Origin: Neonectria sp. B-13
Lineage: Eukaryota; Ascomycota; Sordariomycetes; Hypocreales; Nectriaceae
Direction: 5' to 3'
DNA: 64,000 nucleotides
NCBI GenBank assembly: GCA_002682825.1
Contig: NOKP01000013.1
Location: forward strand, 957,351 to 1,021,350
Of the stretch, positions 34,943-46,819 are shown piece by piece. Made by a program: the position numbers and the translations under genes. Each line of letters begins with the position of its first letter. Position 1 is the stretch's first letter. Below the pieces are notes generated by a model that did not search any database, was not told where the DNA came from, and was given only the letters and a program-made list of their open reading frames with translations.

Positions 34943-35812
34943 TCACTTAAAAGAAAACCAAGTCTTCTTCAGATCCGCTTCAAACTGGCGGTAAAATAAT
35001 AGGCCGCGCTCGCAATTCAACATCGTCCTCATGCACAAATCCACCATCTCTTGAAGCTTGTCCCTATTCATGGTGTCGAAGTCGACTCTGGCCATAACAG
35101 TCTGAATTGACTCGACGATGGTCTCGTTGTCGGGGCTGAACCTAGCCCCTACTGGAATCAGTTATTGACGGTGGCGGTGTGTTCCCACTTGTGCTGTTTG
35201 TGACTGAATGGAGCTTCAAAATCGCTGCCTTCGCTCACGCGCAGTACCCCAGGGATCTTGATCAGGCTGGAAAATGATCCGGATAAGAATAGGACCTCGA
35301 GCGCTCCTGCGAGGTTCTATAGAGATACTCTGTCGGTTCTTCAGACGTCCTTGCTCGTCAATAAAACATTCAGAGGGCTTTGCCGCCATCGGCAACTTGC
35401 CTCTGGGTGTGTTTTCTTGTTTCGTCTTTTCGGCAACTGCCGCAACCGTTGTAATAGCTTCGTTTCGGCTCCAACTCCGTCTTCCTCGTCTCTCAATTCT
35501 TGCGAGACGTTTTAAACTACGCATGTTGCAATTGGAGGTGGGTTTTGAAGTCCTGTCTCAGAAATATCGATGTGGTCGTTGTTTTTCGCCTCTGAGCTGA
35601 AGGTCATGTTCGTCGATAGCACAGGGGTCTTGACGGATCGCATTTTTTACTTCCCGCAAGGCTACTCGCATTTTTTTAATCTTATCCGCAATGTTGACGA
35701 TAGTCTTGGGCGCATCGCGAAGTTCCTCGTTGCAGTCCCCGACCTGGATAGAATATTTGAATACAAGACTAGTCAGTGCTAACAGAGTCGAGATGATACT
35801 GAGAGGGTCCAT
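34943..35812 (-). pseudogene. Broken or mis-spliced locus with a STAND-type fungal N-terminal segment
   Basis: Three coding-looking pieces lie in order on the minus strand. (1) 35812-35561 starts MDPLSIISTLLALTSLVFKY and continues LRDAPKTIVNIADKIKKMRV; this resembles the helical N-terminal domain of fungal STAND/NLR-like proteins. It stops after 84 residues. (2) 35524-35239 is a basic segment. (3) 35151-34943 encodes ARFSPDNETIVESIQTV to a stop after WFSFK. Pieces 2 and 3 join in phase through an 87-nt intron (GTGAGC donor, CTGAT branch-like site, CAG acceptor). I found no GT-AG junction that joins 1 to 2 in phase, so there is either a frameshift, a non-canonical intron, or two separate short genes. 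No NB-ARC/NACHT motif (P-loop) follows, so any receptor is lost or never existed. Confidence 0.4.
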
Positions 35813-36672
35813 TGTGAGAGGCCAGCCTACCGTGGACCTCGTAGGGTAGGCTTCTGTGATCCGGCGACGGGCAGCACGCGGGAACTTCGGAGGGGGATTA
35901 TCACGAGGGACGCATACGGAATCGTCGTATCAACCCAGACTGTGGTGTCCAGCTCCAGGCTATCTCCAAGGCTGAATTCGGGGGTAGTCACTTGCTGGGC
36001 AGCTTTCTTCAACTTTACGCCTCGTAATTTTATTCGCCATTGAACTTCTACTAGGACTAGCAAAGGTCGGTATGCGGTGCGATTGTCTTTCCAGCACACA
36101 TGGAAGCAGAGGTTAATACGGAAGCAACATACAGCCAAAGTCCTAGTTTGTTATTGCCAACTACGACACAATAATCCCACATTAAATGCAACTGATATGG
36201 ACATTTTGTTAGTATCACCTTCTTGTGGTAACTATTTCCAGCTGAGCAAATAAGCATTCAATCTTACAATAATGATTTACATGAGGAGCGGATTATACTT
36301 GGTTTATCGCCTTTATGGATGAAAGATGAGATAGCAAGACAGCAATAGCTCCAAACAGAGGACGTCACCCGAGCCAAATATATGAGCTCGGGATTATTAC
36401 AATAAGAGACAACTTGTAGAAAATGGTTACAGGTAATCGCCGATCCAAGTAGTTCGAACTCCAGGGTAGTCGCAGTGGAGCGGATAAGGAAATGCCGGGC
36501 GGGCGATAAGACCCAGCCCCGCTAAAAAAATTACTGAGTGTTGGATGGCCTCGACAAACGCTTCTCAACTTCTTTTGCGCTCCAGTTCCCTACTCATTCA
36601 TTTGACAAGATCCCAAAGATCCCCGCCTCCTGGGAATTCCCACACGCCAATCATCAACAAATACGCGTTCCG
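35813..36672. other. Intergenic upstream of TMA23
   Basis: 860 bases, AT-rich between 36130 and 36420. Small ORFs (up to 103 codons on the minus strand) have no recognisable feature. It holds the TMA23 promoter. Confidence 0.35.
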
Positions 36673-37302
36673 ATGGATGCCCACGCCCTCCTCTCCGCCC
36701 AGGGCTGGCGGGGAACTGGCCACTCGCTGCACATGACCGACGACTCGATTGGCCTCGCCAAGCCCCTGTTGCTGTCGCGCAAGGACAACACCAAAGGATT
36801 GGGCCAGAAACAACACTTTACAAGCGATCAATGGTGGATGAACGCATTCGATGAGCAACTGAAGGGGCTCGACACTTCCCAAAAGGGTAAAGTGGTGCAG
36901 ACAGTCACCACGGGCAAGCTGAACACCATCGACAAGAACCTGGGAAAATACTCCGTCTACACCTCGTTCGTGCGAGGAGGCTTTCTCGAGGGCACCGTCA
37001 GCAAATTGGAGATTAAGGATCCCTCAAGCACAGAGTCCTCCGAAGACGACAGCACCGATCAAAAACCCTCCAAGACGTCCACCTCCAAGTCCCGAAAAGA
37101 AACCAAAGAAGAGCGAAGGGCAAGAAGAGACGCGAAGCGAAAACGAAAAGAGGAACGAGTGCGTGAGAAAGCTGCCCGACGGGACCGGAAGAAATCCAAG
37201 AAGTCATCAACCGAATCAAGCGACGCGGACTCCGAGAAACGCAGAAGGCGAGCGAGGAAAGAAGAAAAACGGAGGCAAAAACAGAAGGAATCAGAGAAAT
37301 GA
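36673..37302 (+). CDS. TMA23: Ribosome biogenesis G-patch protein TMA23
   Basis: Nucleolar protein linked to ribosomal RNA processing. Single exon, 209 aa from the ATG at 36673 ([12 protein letters not shown]). The same frame is open upstream but starts only with GTG at 36538. The N-terminus is the G-patch-like Tma23 segment: [31 protein letters not shown], then [15 protein letters not shown], which is characteristic of the family, and [18 protein letters not shown]. The C-terminal half is a Lys/Arg/Glu-rich coil ([20 protein letters not shown]), typical for nucleolar targeting. It ends 103 bases from the convergent THG1 stop codon. Confidence 0.88.
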   Translation: MDAHALLSAQGWRGTGHSLHMTDDSIGLAKPLLLSRKDNTKGLGQKQHFTSDQWWMNAFDEQLKGLDTSQKGKVVQTVTTGKLNTIDKNLGKYSVYTSFVRGGFLEGTVSKLEIKDPSSTESSEDDSTDQKPSKTSTSKSRKETKEERRARRDAKRKRKEERVREKAARRDRKKSKKSSTESSDADSEKRRRRARKEEKRRQKQKESEK

Positions 37303-37405
37303 TGGATTAGACACAACCATGGCGACTGGCATCTGCATAACGAAGGCATCTTCACGGAGTTTGGGTCGATATGTTCTGAATGATACCCCCCCATTAGATG
37401 GATAT

Positions 37406-38650
37406 TTATGTTTCCTTTGGGATCTTGCCAGGCTTGTTGGACAGAATCCACGGCCTCCTGTCCCAGAAGTCATCCTTGATGATGTCCAAGTGCTCGACAA
37501 GAATCCGTGCCTTGGCTCTACGCTTCTTGTCGTTCTCTGTTTGAGTCTTTGATTGCTTAATTGGTTCGGCCACCGAATCGATGGTTTGCGCAATGTTGTT
37601 ACTCTCGGGATCCACAAGCTCGTACTGCGGATTGTTAACACTTTTCTGGACCCGGAGAGGGGCATGCCTACATCGCGGAACACAACGCTTCCTTTTCTGA
37701 ACATTTCTGGCTCGTTGTTGTAGTTGATGGAGAACCGGGAAAATAGAATCTCGTTCTTGTCGGCAGCCAGAGTCCCCTACCACTGGCCATCAGCTTGATT
37801 CTGCATGGGATACTCAAAGCACTCACCGCGAGAGCTTTCTCAGCCTCCTTGTTATCAAGCCCGCCAGATTGAATCAGCGTCCAGAATGTCGTGTTGTAAA
37901 GGTTGTTGATGTGGCCTATATTATCAGCATGGAAGTCACAAGTGCAGGTGTGTTGAGGGCTTACAGTCCACTTGTCGCCAGCTCAAGTAGTCACGGAGGT
38001 TTTGCACGCTTGGGTAGCAAACTGCTCGACCATCGAAAGTTGGAAGCGGAGACGAGAGAGGAGTGTCGGGAAAATGAGTCGACCATGAAAAGACATAGTG
38101 GGATGTGAAGGTAGAAACAACGGTGCTCACAAGCTTGCTGTTAGGGTGTTAGTCATGGGCGTTTAATGTGTGTAGGTAGTGCGGTTCTCGCATCTCACCT
38201 GGCTCTCCTGTCGAACAAGCTACAAGACTTGTGGAAAACGAAGCTGCGAAATATGAGCATTTTTGACTGACTGAGAGCAACGACGGCATCACCTGTATTC
38301 GTCACTCACGCCGTAGGCAAGGGTGATTTCCGGCAGGTCAGCTACGACGGCTTTGGCTGCCGTGTTCATGAGATCCAAGGCCCGACGGTCATTTGGCTTC
38401 TCAAAGTTGTACTTGGCGCACATCCTTGCCGCTGTTAGAATAGACGAGCGCCAGTAGGGATATAGAGGTTGGGGCGCAAGTTACTTTGTGAAAGATCGTC
38501 CATCTACTCGGACCACCACCCAGGTGTTGGGCAGCAGAGGATCCGGGGTCTCGAAGTTACGGACATACTCAAATCTTGGGAAATGTTAGGCACGAGCTTG
38601 ACGATAAGCAAACAGCTATACAGAGAAGAAACTCACTTGGAGTTTGCCAT
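37406..38650 (-). CDS. THG1: tRNA-His guanylyltransferase THG1, with a one-base frameshift in this sequence
   Basis: Adds the essential G-1 to the 5' end of tRNA-His by 3'-5' type polymerisation. Eight exons on the minus strand: 38650-38637, 38574-38485, 38424-38293, 38243-38199, 38137-37965, 37915-37827, 37775-37672, 37624-37406. Catalytic acidic residues fall at the canonical positions: D29 in VRVDGRSF and D76/E77 in YGVSDEYSF. Later motifs [25 protein letters not shown] and KIPKE complete the family. Exon 7 is one base short: after NEILF the frame must shift by +1 near 37739-37743 (a T run on the minus strand) to continue [13 protein letters not shown]. With one T restored the total is 288 aa and every phase fits. 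Either a base-calling error or a real lesion. Confidence 0.88.
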
Positions 38651-38996
38651 GTTTGCAAGTCTGGAAGAGGCGGTCTAGTGGAGGAGAATGAGGCTTTGCG
38701 CGGGGAGGTTTGTGTCACTGTGTTTGAGACGTTTGGAGGGGCTCTTTGAGGTGAGAATTGTTAGTGGAACCCGCTGCTTCGAGCAACGCTTGGACCAGCT
38801 AGTCGTTTATCCACACCGGGGGCGTCTTGATCGCGTGGGCCATCTTGGCGAGCTCAGCCTTGCAGATTGAACGCTCACCTCCAACGCGGCTGGCGGCCGA
38901 TATTTCTAGAGCCCTTCCGCAACACCCCTCCATCATCCATGGAACGCGACGAACGCGACCGCCAGCTTCGACATCCGCGCAGGGCGATACGCAATC
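38651..38996. promoter_or_regulatory. Bidirectional promoter region THG1/SWD1
   Basis: 346 bases between the divergent start codons of THG1 (-) and SWD1 (+). All upstream elements of both genes must fit here or reach into the neighbours. No TATA-like element was recognised. Confidence 0.5.
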
Positions 38997-40447
38997 ATGA
39001 ACCTCCTGCTGTCGGACGACTACCTGCTCCAGGATTATCCTGAGAACATCACCAACACGATCCGATCCGGGCATGCGACCATGCTTCGCTTCAATCGCAA
39101 GGGCGACTACCTTGCCTCCGGACGAGTCGACGGCACGGTTGCGGTGTGGGACCTCGAGACCATGGGCGTTGCGAGGAAGCTGAGAGGTCACAACAAGAGC
39201 ATCACTTTCTTGAGCTGGTCAAGATGTGGCCGATACTTACTTTCGACTTGCCAGGGCTGGAAAGCTATCCTCTGGGACCTCCAAGATGGCAAGAGGCTGC
39301 GCGAGGTGCGCTTCCGCGCCCCGGCGTACATGGCTGAGCTTCACCCATGGAACCAGTGAGATGGCCTGGATCTTTGTGTGGTATACGAGTGTTAATGCGC
39401 AATAGTCTTCAATTCGTCGCCGCAATCTTCGAAGAACAGCCAGTCGTCGTCGACATGACCGAGCCGGTAGATGTGAAGCACATACTCCCTTCCGCACCGA
39501 AGCGATCAAATACAGACGCCGATGCGGCGTTGAAAGAGAAACAGGCAAAAGAAGACGCCAAGCAGATGACAACATCCGTCATCTGGAGTGCCACCGGGGA
39601 CCACGTCCTTGCGGGAACAAACAAGGGGAAGCTCAACATCATTGACGCCAAGTCCTACGAGATCATTTACTCAGACAAGATATGCTCAGGAGTGATTACT
39701 ACGATGCGGACTACGGCGTCAGGTCGGGAGCTACTAGTGAACTCGCAAGACCGCATTATTCGAACTTTTCGAATACCAAACCTGTCCGCAGAGGATCTGG
39801 ACCTGGACACCCTACAATTACCATTGGAGCATAAGTTCCAGGACGTTGTCAACAAGCTGTCATGGAACCACGTCACATTCAGTGCAACAGGAGAATACGT
39901 GGCAGCCTCAACGTATAATAACCATGAGCTGTACGTCTGGGAGCGCAATCATGGCAGTCTTGTCTGCATGCTCAAGGATCCGAAGGAAGAGCAGGGAGTG
40001 ATAGAGTGGCACCCAGCTCGCGCGCTCTTGGCCGCATGCGGCCTGGAGACGGGACGGATATACATATGGTCTGTAATTAGCCCGCAGAAATGGTCGGCGC
40101 TGGCGCCGGACTTTGCAGAGGTCGAGGAGAATGTTGAGTACATCGAGCAGGAGGACGAGTTCGACATCTATGCGCAAGAGGAGATACACCGGCGGCGACT
40201 CGACGCGGAGGATGAAGATGTCGATGTTCTGACTCTCGATCCGTCTAAGACTTTGGACGAGGGGGACGGCTTCCGGATGCCAATACTCTTCAACCTCGGC
40301 GAGAGCGACAGCGAGGACGAGTTCATCGCGGTCTCTACCGGAACCATGAGACGTAGGAGTCCTGGAGAGGGTCACGGCGATTTGGACGGAGCGGTTGAAA
40401 AGGTGCCAGTGAAGAAGGGCAAGGGAGCCAGAAGTAGGAAGCGATGA
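38997..40447 (+). CDS. SWD1: COMPASS subunit SWD1/RbBP5 (WD40)
   Basis: WD40 scaffold of the Set1/COMPASS histone H3K4 methyltransferase, nuclear. Spliced model: 38997-39355, 39406-40447, 466 aa, joining HPWN to HLQFVAAIFEEQP in phase through a 50-nt intron. The N-terminus MNLLLSDDYLLQDYPENIT and the first WD repeats (LRFNRKGDYLASGRVDGTVAVWD, FLSWSRCGRYLLST) match the RbBP5 family. Later blades include VIWSATGDHVLAGTNKGKL and VIEWHPARALLAACGLETG. After the propeller come the conserved acidic segment VEENVEYIEQEDEFDIY and a basic C-terminus ending GARSRKR. Only the second ORF starts with an apparent Met inside the intron; that start is false. Confidence 0.92.
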
Positions 40448-41435
40448 GGGTGGTGATGAAGTCGCGGAATGAGCTGGTTCGGGTTAAGCTGTATCCAGCT
40501 AGATGCGGCATCTAGTTAGCGTCGCGAGCAAGGCACGTCTCGTCCTGACGTGGCCGCTCGGCATGATGAATGAAAAAGGAGTCGCAATGCGATGCGACAA
40601 GGCGCATTTGGTGCGTCCACGGTTGTTGCTGCGCACGGCTGCACGGTAAATGGGCTTGGGAGATGAAATCCATTGGCAGGCATTGTATTCGTGGAACAAG
40701 GATTTGAGTCATCGGCGTGTTATCCAGCCGGTCCAGCCAGCCGGAGATTGTTAAGTAGCGGTACTTGCCTCGCGTGGTGATGGCCAAGGGTGGACAAAAT
40801 AATCAGCGCGAAATTGGAGGCTTCGGCTTTGAAACTAGATGACATTTACTTTAGTCAGCACGTGAGAGCGTGACGAAAAGGTTCTCAGTACCTAGTACCC
40901 ACTAATTTGCCTGAGGCCACAATCCTGTAGCTCCAGGGAGGTCTCAGTATCCAAAATAGGCTTAGTGCCATCTCTGCGTCCGCCAGCCGCCTCAAGTCCA
41001 GATTCTTTCAGGCTTCCTCCGACCTTCTCGCCTCAACCACGTCAAAACTTTGCTCCCAGCATCAAATCATCACCGCGCGCGTCGGGCATCGCGCGCAACT
41101 TCTCGAAGCACACCCCGACCGACCGACGACATAGTCCCGCGCGACTTTCGATCTTTCGCGACTTTCGAGGTGGCGGCGACGGGGGAGACCAGCCTGAGGT
41201 TCTCCTGGGCCGTAGGCCAGGACAGGCGTTGCCGTTCAACGCCATCGATCATTCACATTCGACGGCATTTGTCATCGGATTAGCGACTTCTCGCGATACA
41301 CAATCGGGTTCTTCGCATTTATTTCTCGTTCATATCGACTTTTCGCGCTCCGTTTCGAGTCGGCGCGCGTACTGACCTCCATTCTCACTTTTCGCTCCTT
41401 TTTCTTTCACGACAGAACCACCCCCAACCGCAATC
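40448..41435. other. Intergenic and 5' leader of RPB1
   Basis: 988 bases. The part nearest RPB1 (41080-41430) is rich in TTTCG/GCGCG words, including a direct repeat of GCGACTTTCGA-like sequence at about 41141 and 41157, and ends in a C/T/A-rich leader. No other gene seen. Confidence 0.4.
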
Positions 41436-44400
41436 ATGGCGAACCTCTACTTCACCCACTCGAGCGCTCCGCTCAAGACAGTGGAAGAGATCCAGTTCGG
41501 CTTGATGTCCCCCGAGGAAATCAAGAACATGAGTGTCTGCCACATTCTCTACCCCGAGACGATGGAGGAGAACAAGATCAAGCCACGTGATGGTGGCCTC
41601 AACGACCCTCTCCTCGGCTCGATTGATCGACAGTTCAGGTGCAAGACCTGCAACCAGGCAATGGGCGAGTGTCCCGGCCATTTCGGTCACATCGAGCTCG
41701 CGAAACCCGTGTATCATCCCGGCTTCATTAAGAAGGTCAAGAAGATCTTGGAAATTGTCTGCCACAACTGCAGCAAGGTGTTGGCCGATAAAGTTGGTCT
41801 ACTCACTCCATGAAGCTCTCTGGCTTATTGGATGCTAACCTGATACTCTCAGAGCGATCCCGAATTCGCTGCGGCCGTTGGTACCCGAGACCCCAAGGTT
41901 CGTTTCCATCGTGTTTGGGAAGTGTGCAAGAAGAAACATAGGTGTGAGAACGAGGAAAGAAACGACAAGAACAAGGAGGAATTCGCCCCAGGTGTGAAGC
42001 TCCCTCCTGTCGAGAACCACGGCGGCTGTGGCAACGTGCAGCCCAACGTCCGACAAGCGGCTCTACAGCTCAAGGCTGCCTTTGATGTCCAGCAGGAGGA
42101 CAACACTAAGCGCCGAGAGACGACCCCCATCACTCCGGAGATGGCCCACGCGATTCTTCGAAGGATTTCCGAGGCAGATCTCCTCAACATGGGCCTCAAC
42201 TCTGACTACGCTCGCCCCGAATGGATGGTCCTGACCGTACTCCCGGTCCCCCCTCCTCCTGTTCGACCCAGTATCTCCATGGATGGTACCAGTACAGGCA
42301 TGCGAAACGAGGATGATTTGACCTACAAGCTTGGTGACATCATCCGTGCGAACGGCAACGTCAAGCAGGCCATCCGTGAAGGATCTCCTCAACATATCGC
42401 GAGAGATTTCGAGGAGTTGCTGCAGTACCACGTGGCAACCTACATGGACAATGATATTGCTGGCCAGCCACGTGCTCTGCAAAAGAGCGGACGTCCTGTC
42501 AAGGCTATTCGAGCCCGTTTAAAGGGCAAGGAAGGCCGTCTCCGAGGCAACTTGATGGGAAAGCGTGTCGACTTTTCTGCTCGTACTGTCATCACTGGTG
42601 ATGCCAACCTTTCTCTGCACGAAGTCGGTGTTCCCCGCAGCATTGCGAGGACTTTGACATATCCAGAAACGGTAACGCCCTACAACATTGGCAAGCTGCA
42701 TCAACTTGTCGAGAATGGACCGAACGAGCACCCGGGAGCCAAGTACGTTATCCGGTCAGACGGCACTCGAATCGATCTGCGACATCACCGACGTGCGGCT
42801 CAGATTTCCCTGGAATACGGATGGAAGGTCGAACGTCATCTGATCGACGGCGACTATATCATTTTCAACCGTCAACCTTCACTTCACAAAGAATCTATGA
42901 TGGGTCATCGTGTCCGCGTCATGCCTTACTCCACTTTCCGTCTGAACCTCTCTGTCACGTCTCCATACAACGCCGATTTCGACGGTGACGAGATGAACCT
43001 GCACGTTCCTCAAAGCGAAGAGACTCGCGCTGAAGTCAAGGAGCTGTGTCTTGTGCCCTTGAACATTGTGTCGCCTCAGAAGAACGGTCCCCTGATGGGT
43101 ATCGTCCAGGACTCCCTGGCTGGTGTATACAAGCTTTGCCGAAGAGATACTTTCCTGACAAAGAACGAAGTCATGAACCAGATGCTGTGGTTGCCCAACT
43201 GGGATGGTATCATTCCTCAGCCAGCTATCTTGAAGCCGCAACCTCGATGGACTGGTAAGCAGATCATCAGCATGGTCATCCCGAAGGAAGTGAGCTTGCA
43301 CACCGCTCCGGATAGCAAAGAAGACAACCCCCTTAATGATGAGGGCCTTCTCATCCAGGCGGGCCACCTCATGTACGGTCTTCTTACGAAGAAGTATGTT
43401 GGTGCCGCAGCTGGAGGTATCATCCACGTCAGCTACAACGAACTTGGACCGCAGGGCGCGATGGCATTCCTCAACGGTGTGCAACAGGTTGTGACACACT
43501 GGCTGTTGCAAACCGGTCACAGTATCGGTATTGGTGACACGATTCCCGATAAGGCGACCATTGAGAAGGTTCAGGTGCATATCGATGAGGAGAAGGCTGA
43601 GGTCGCGAGATTGACTGCACAAGCTACTGCGAACGAACTAGAAGCCCTTCCCGGTATGAACGTCCGAGCCACTTTTGAGAACAAGGTCTCCATGGCTCTG
43701 AACCAGGCCCGTGACAAGGCCGGTACGACTACACAAAAGAGTCTGAAAGATTCAAACAACGCTGTCACCATGGCCTCTTCAGGCTCCAAGGGTTCGTCCA
43801 TCAACATCTCGCAGATGACTGCTCTTGTGGGTCAGCAGATTGTTGAGGGCAAGCGTATTCCTTTCGGATTCAAGTACCGCACGCTCCCCCACTTTACCAA
43901 GGACGATTACTCCCCTGAAGCCCGTGGCTTTGTTGAGAATTCTTATCTCCGTGGTCTTACCCCATCCGAGTTCTTCTTTCACGCCATGGCTGGTCGAGAA
44001 GGTCTGATTGATACCGCAGTCAAGACTGCCGAAACTGGTTACATCCAGCGTCGACTGGTTAAGGCACTCGAAGATCTGAGCGCGCGATATGACGGAACTG
44101 TCCGAAACTCCTTGGGAGATGTCGTGCAGTTTCTGTATGGCGAGGATGGTCTAGATGCCATGTGTATCGAGAAACAGAAGCTGGGCATCCTCAACATGTC
44201 GGACGCTGCATTCGAGCAGAAGTACCGGTTGGATCTTGCCAACCCTCCGGATTGGTTCAAGAAAGATTACGAATACGGCAACGAGTTGACGGGAGACAAG
44301 CCTTCCATGGCGCTTCTCGATTCTGAATGGGACGCATTGCTCTCAGATCGACGGGTGGTTCGACGCATCAACAAGTCCAAGATGAACGAGGAAATGATGC

Positions 44401-46819
44401 AACTGCCCCTGCACATTGGCCGAGTCATTGAGTCGGCCAAGCGTGTCTTCAACGTCAAAGCCAATGATCGCAGTAACCTACGACCGTCGGACGTGATTGT
44501 TTCCATTCAAGAGATGCTCCGCAAAATGAAGATTGTTCGTGGTAAGGATCCTATCTCCGACGAGGCCGATGCCAATGCCACCATTCTCTGGAAGGCGCTC
44601 GTCCGATCCCGGCTGTCATTCAAGGAAATTGTCAAGGAGCATCGCCTAAACAAGCTTGCCTTCGATCATATTCTGGGCGAACTGCTCAACAGATGGGATC
44701 GAGCCTTCGTTAGCCCTGGTGAGATGGTTGGTGTTTTGGCAGCTCAGTCCATCGGAGAACCCGCGACTCAGATGACCCTCAACACCTTCCATTTCGCTGG
44801 TGTGTCTTCGAAGAACGTTACGCTTGGTGTGCCTCGCCTCAAGGAAATTCTCAACCTGGCAAAGAACATCAAGACACCTAGCATGGCTGTCTACCTAGGT
44901 GAGACGCTCGCCAAACAGGAGCAGGCGAAGAAGTTGCGAAGCATGGTCGAATATACCAACCTGCGCTCTGTAACTTCGGTCACTGAGATTTACTATGACC
45001 CCGACATCCAGGCGACTAACATTCCCGAGGATGTGGATATGGTCGAGTCGTACTTCTTGATCCCCGACGATACTCAGGACACTATCGATCAACAGTCGAG
45101 GTGGCTGCTGCGTATCACACTTGACCGACAGAAGATGTTGGACAAGGAGATCAAGATTGATGACGTTGCTCAGCGCATCAAGGAGGAGTACAACAACGAT
45201 CTGGCAATCATTTTCAGTGACAACAACGCCGACGAGCAGGTCATTCGTATCCGAACCGTCTCGGCTGGCGACAAGGATGATGATGGCGATGGCAAGATGG
45301 AGGACGATGTCATGCTGAAGCGTCTCGAGGCCCATCTTTTGGACACATTGACGCTTCGTGGTGTGCCAGGCGTTGAGCGAGCTTTCTTGACCAAGGGCAC
45401 CCGAATGGTTGAAAGCCCTGATGGCGCACTGCTTGCAATCAAGGATGACGCGCGATGCACGCAGTGGTACCTGGACACCAGCGGTTCCGCTTTGCGCGAG
45501 GTCTTGGCGGTGAATGGCGTCGACGGGACCCGAACCTACACCAATGATCTGTGGCAAGTGGTCGAGGTGTTTGGTATCGAAGCCGCTCGTTCCGCTCTTG
45601 TGAAGGAGTTGACCAATGTGTTGGCCTTTGACGGTTCCTACGTCAACCATCGTCACATTGCGTTACTGGTTGACGTGATGACCTACCGCGGTACCATTTC
45701 GGCCGTTACCCGACACGGTATCAACCGCGCCGACACTGGTGCTCTGATGCGTTGTTCTTTCGAGGAAACCGTGGAGATTCTCCTGGAGGCTGCCGCAACG
45801 GGCGAACTCGATGATTGTCGAGGTATCTCTGAAAACGTCATGCTTGGACAGATGGCTCCAATGGGAACTGGCAACTTTGATGTTCTGCTGGATCCCAAGA
45901 TGCTTGAGACGGTGATTTCGGACAACTCTCGCATGGGTCTCATGCCTGGCATGCCAGTGAAGGATGGGCAAGGCGAAGGAGCTGCCACTCCCTACGACAC
46001 CGGATCTCCCATGGCGGACTCGGGCTACCTTAGCCTGAGCTCGCCCGCGGCTGGAAACTTCTCGCCCATCCAGGGTGCCGGATCAGATACCCCCGCTGGA
46101 TTCGGAACGGAGTACAACGGCGGTGGCTTCGGCGGAGTTGGCTCAATGAGCCCGTACTCCCGTGGTAGTGCGGCCAGCCCGTTCAGCACATCACCCACTT
46201 CGCCATTCGGTGCTGGCATGGGAGGATACTCTCCATCGTCTCCGAACGCTGGCTACTCTCCCACTTCGCCTCTTATCGATGGCGGAATTGGCAGATACGC
46301 TACATCGCCCTCGTTCAGCCCGTCGTCCCCGTCATTCTCGCCTACGTCGCCGATGTTGCGGCCTACGAGCCCGGCTTCTCCAAACTACAGCCCAACATCG
46401 CCAAGCTACTCACCCGCGTCGCCTTCATCTCCTCGCCACTACTCGCCGACCTCGCCGGCGCAGTTCAACTCCCCCACATCTCCTAGCTACTCTCCGGCGA
46501 GCCCCAACTACAGCCCCGCATCGCCGAACCTCCACGCGGGCGGAGCTACCTCGCCATCCTACTCTCCGGCGTCTCCCACTTGGTCTCCGACGTCTCCCGA
46601 AGCTTACTCTCCCACGAGCCCAAGCTTCCAGCGGAGCCCTGGGGCGCAGCACTCGCCTACCAGCCCGAGCTACTCGCCCACGTCGCCTTCCTTTTCTCCT
46701 CGGACCCCTGGTCCGGGAACGTCTGGGAACCAGTAGTGAGTCCTGACAAGCGATGACGACCCTTGGGCACGTCGACTAACATATTGACTAGTTCTCCTAA
46801 TTCGCCGGCAAATGATTAA
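41436..46819 (+). CDS. RPB1: RNA polymerase II largest subunit RPB1
   Basis: Catalytic subunit of Pol II. Spliced model: 41436-41792, 41853-46735, 46792-46819, 1755 aa. The N-terminal zinc site is [17 protein letters not shown], with the second Cys cluster in CHNC and CKKKHRC. The metal A loop is [10 protein letters not shown]. The funnel/bridge region and trigger loop include [19 protein letters not shown]. The C-terminal domain (from about residue 1560) has about 18-19 recognisable but degenerate heptads ([28 protein letters not shown]), as usual in filamentous ascomycetes. Reading through gives a stop after GTSGNQ, but a perfect GTGAGT donor, GACTAAC branch site and TAG acceptor add a 28-nt exon encoding the end of YSPNSPAND. 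That ending is a CTD heptad, so I prefer the spliced form. Confidence 0.95.
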
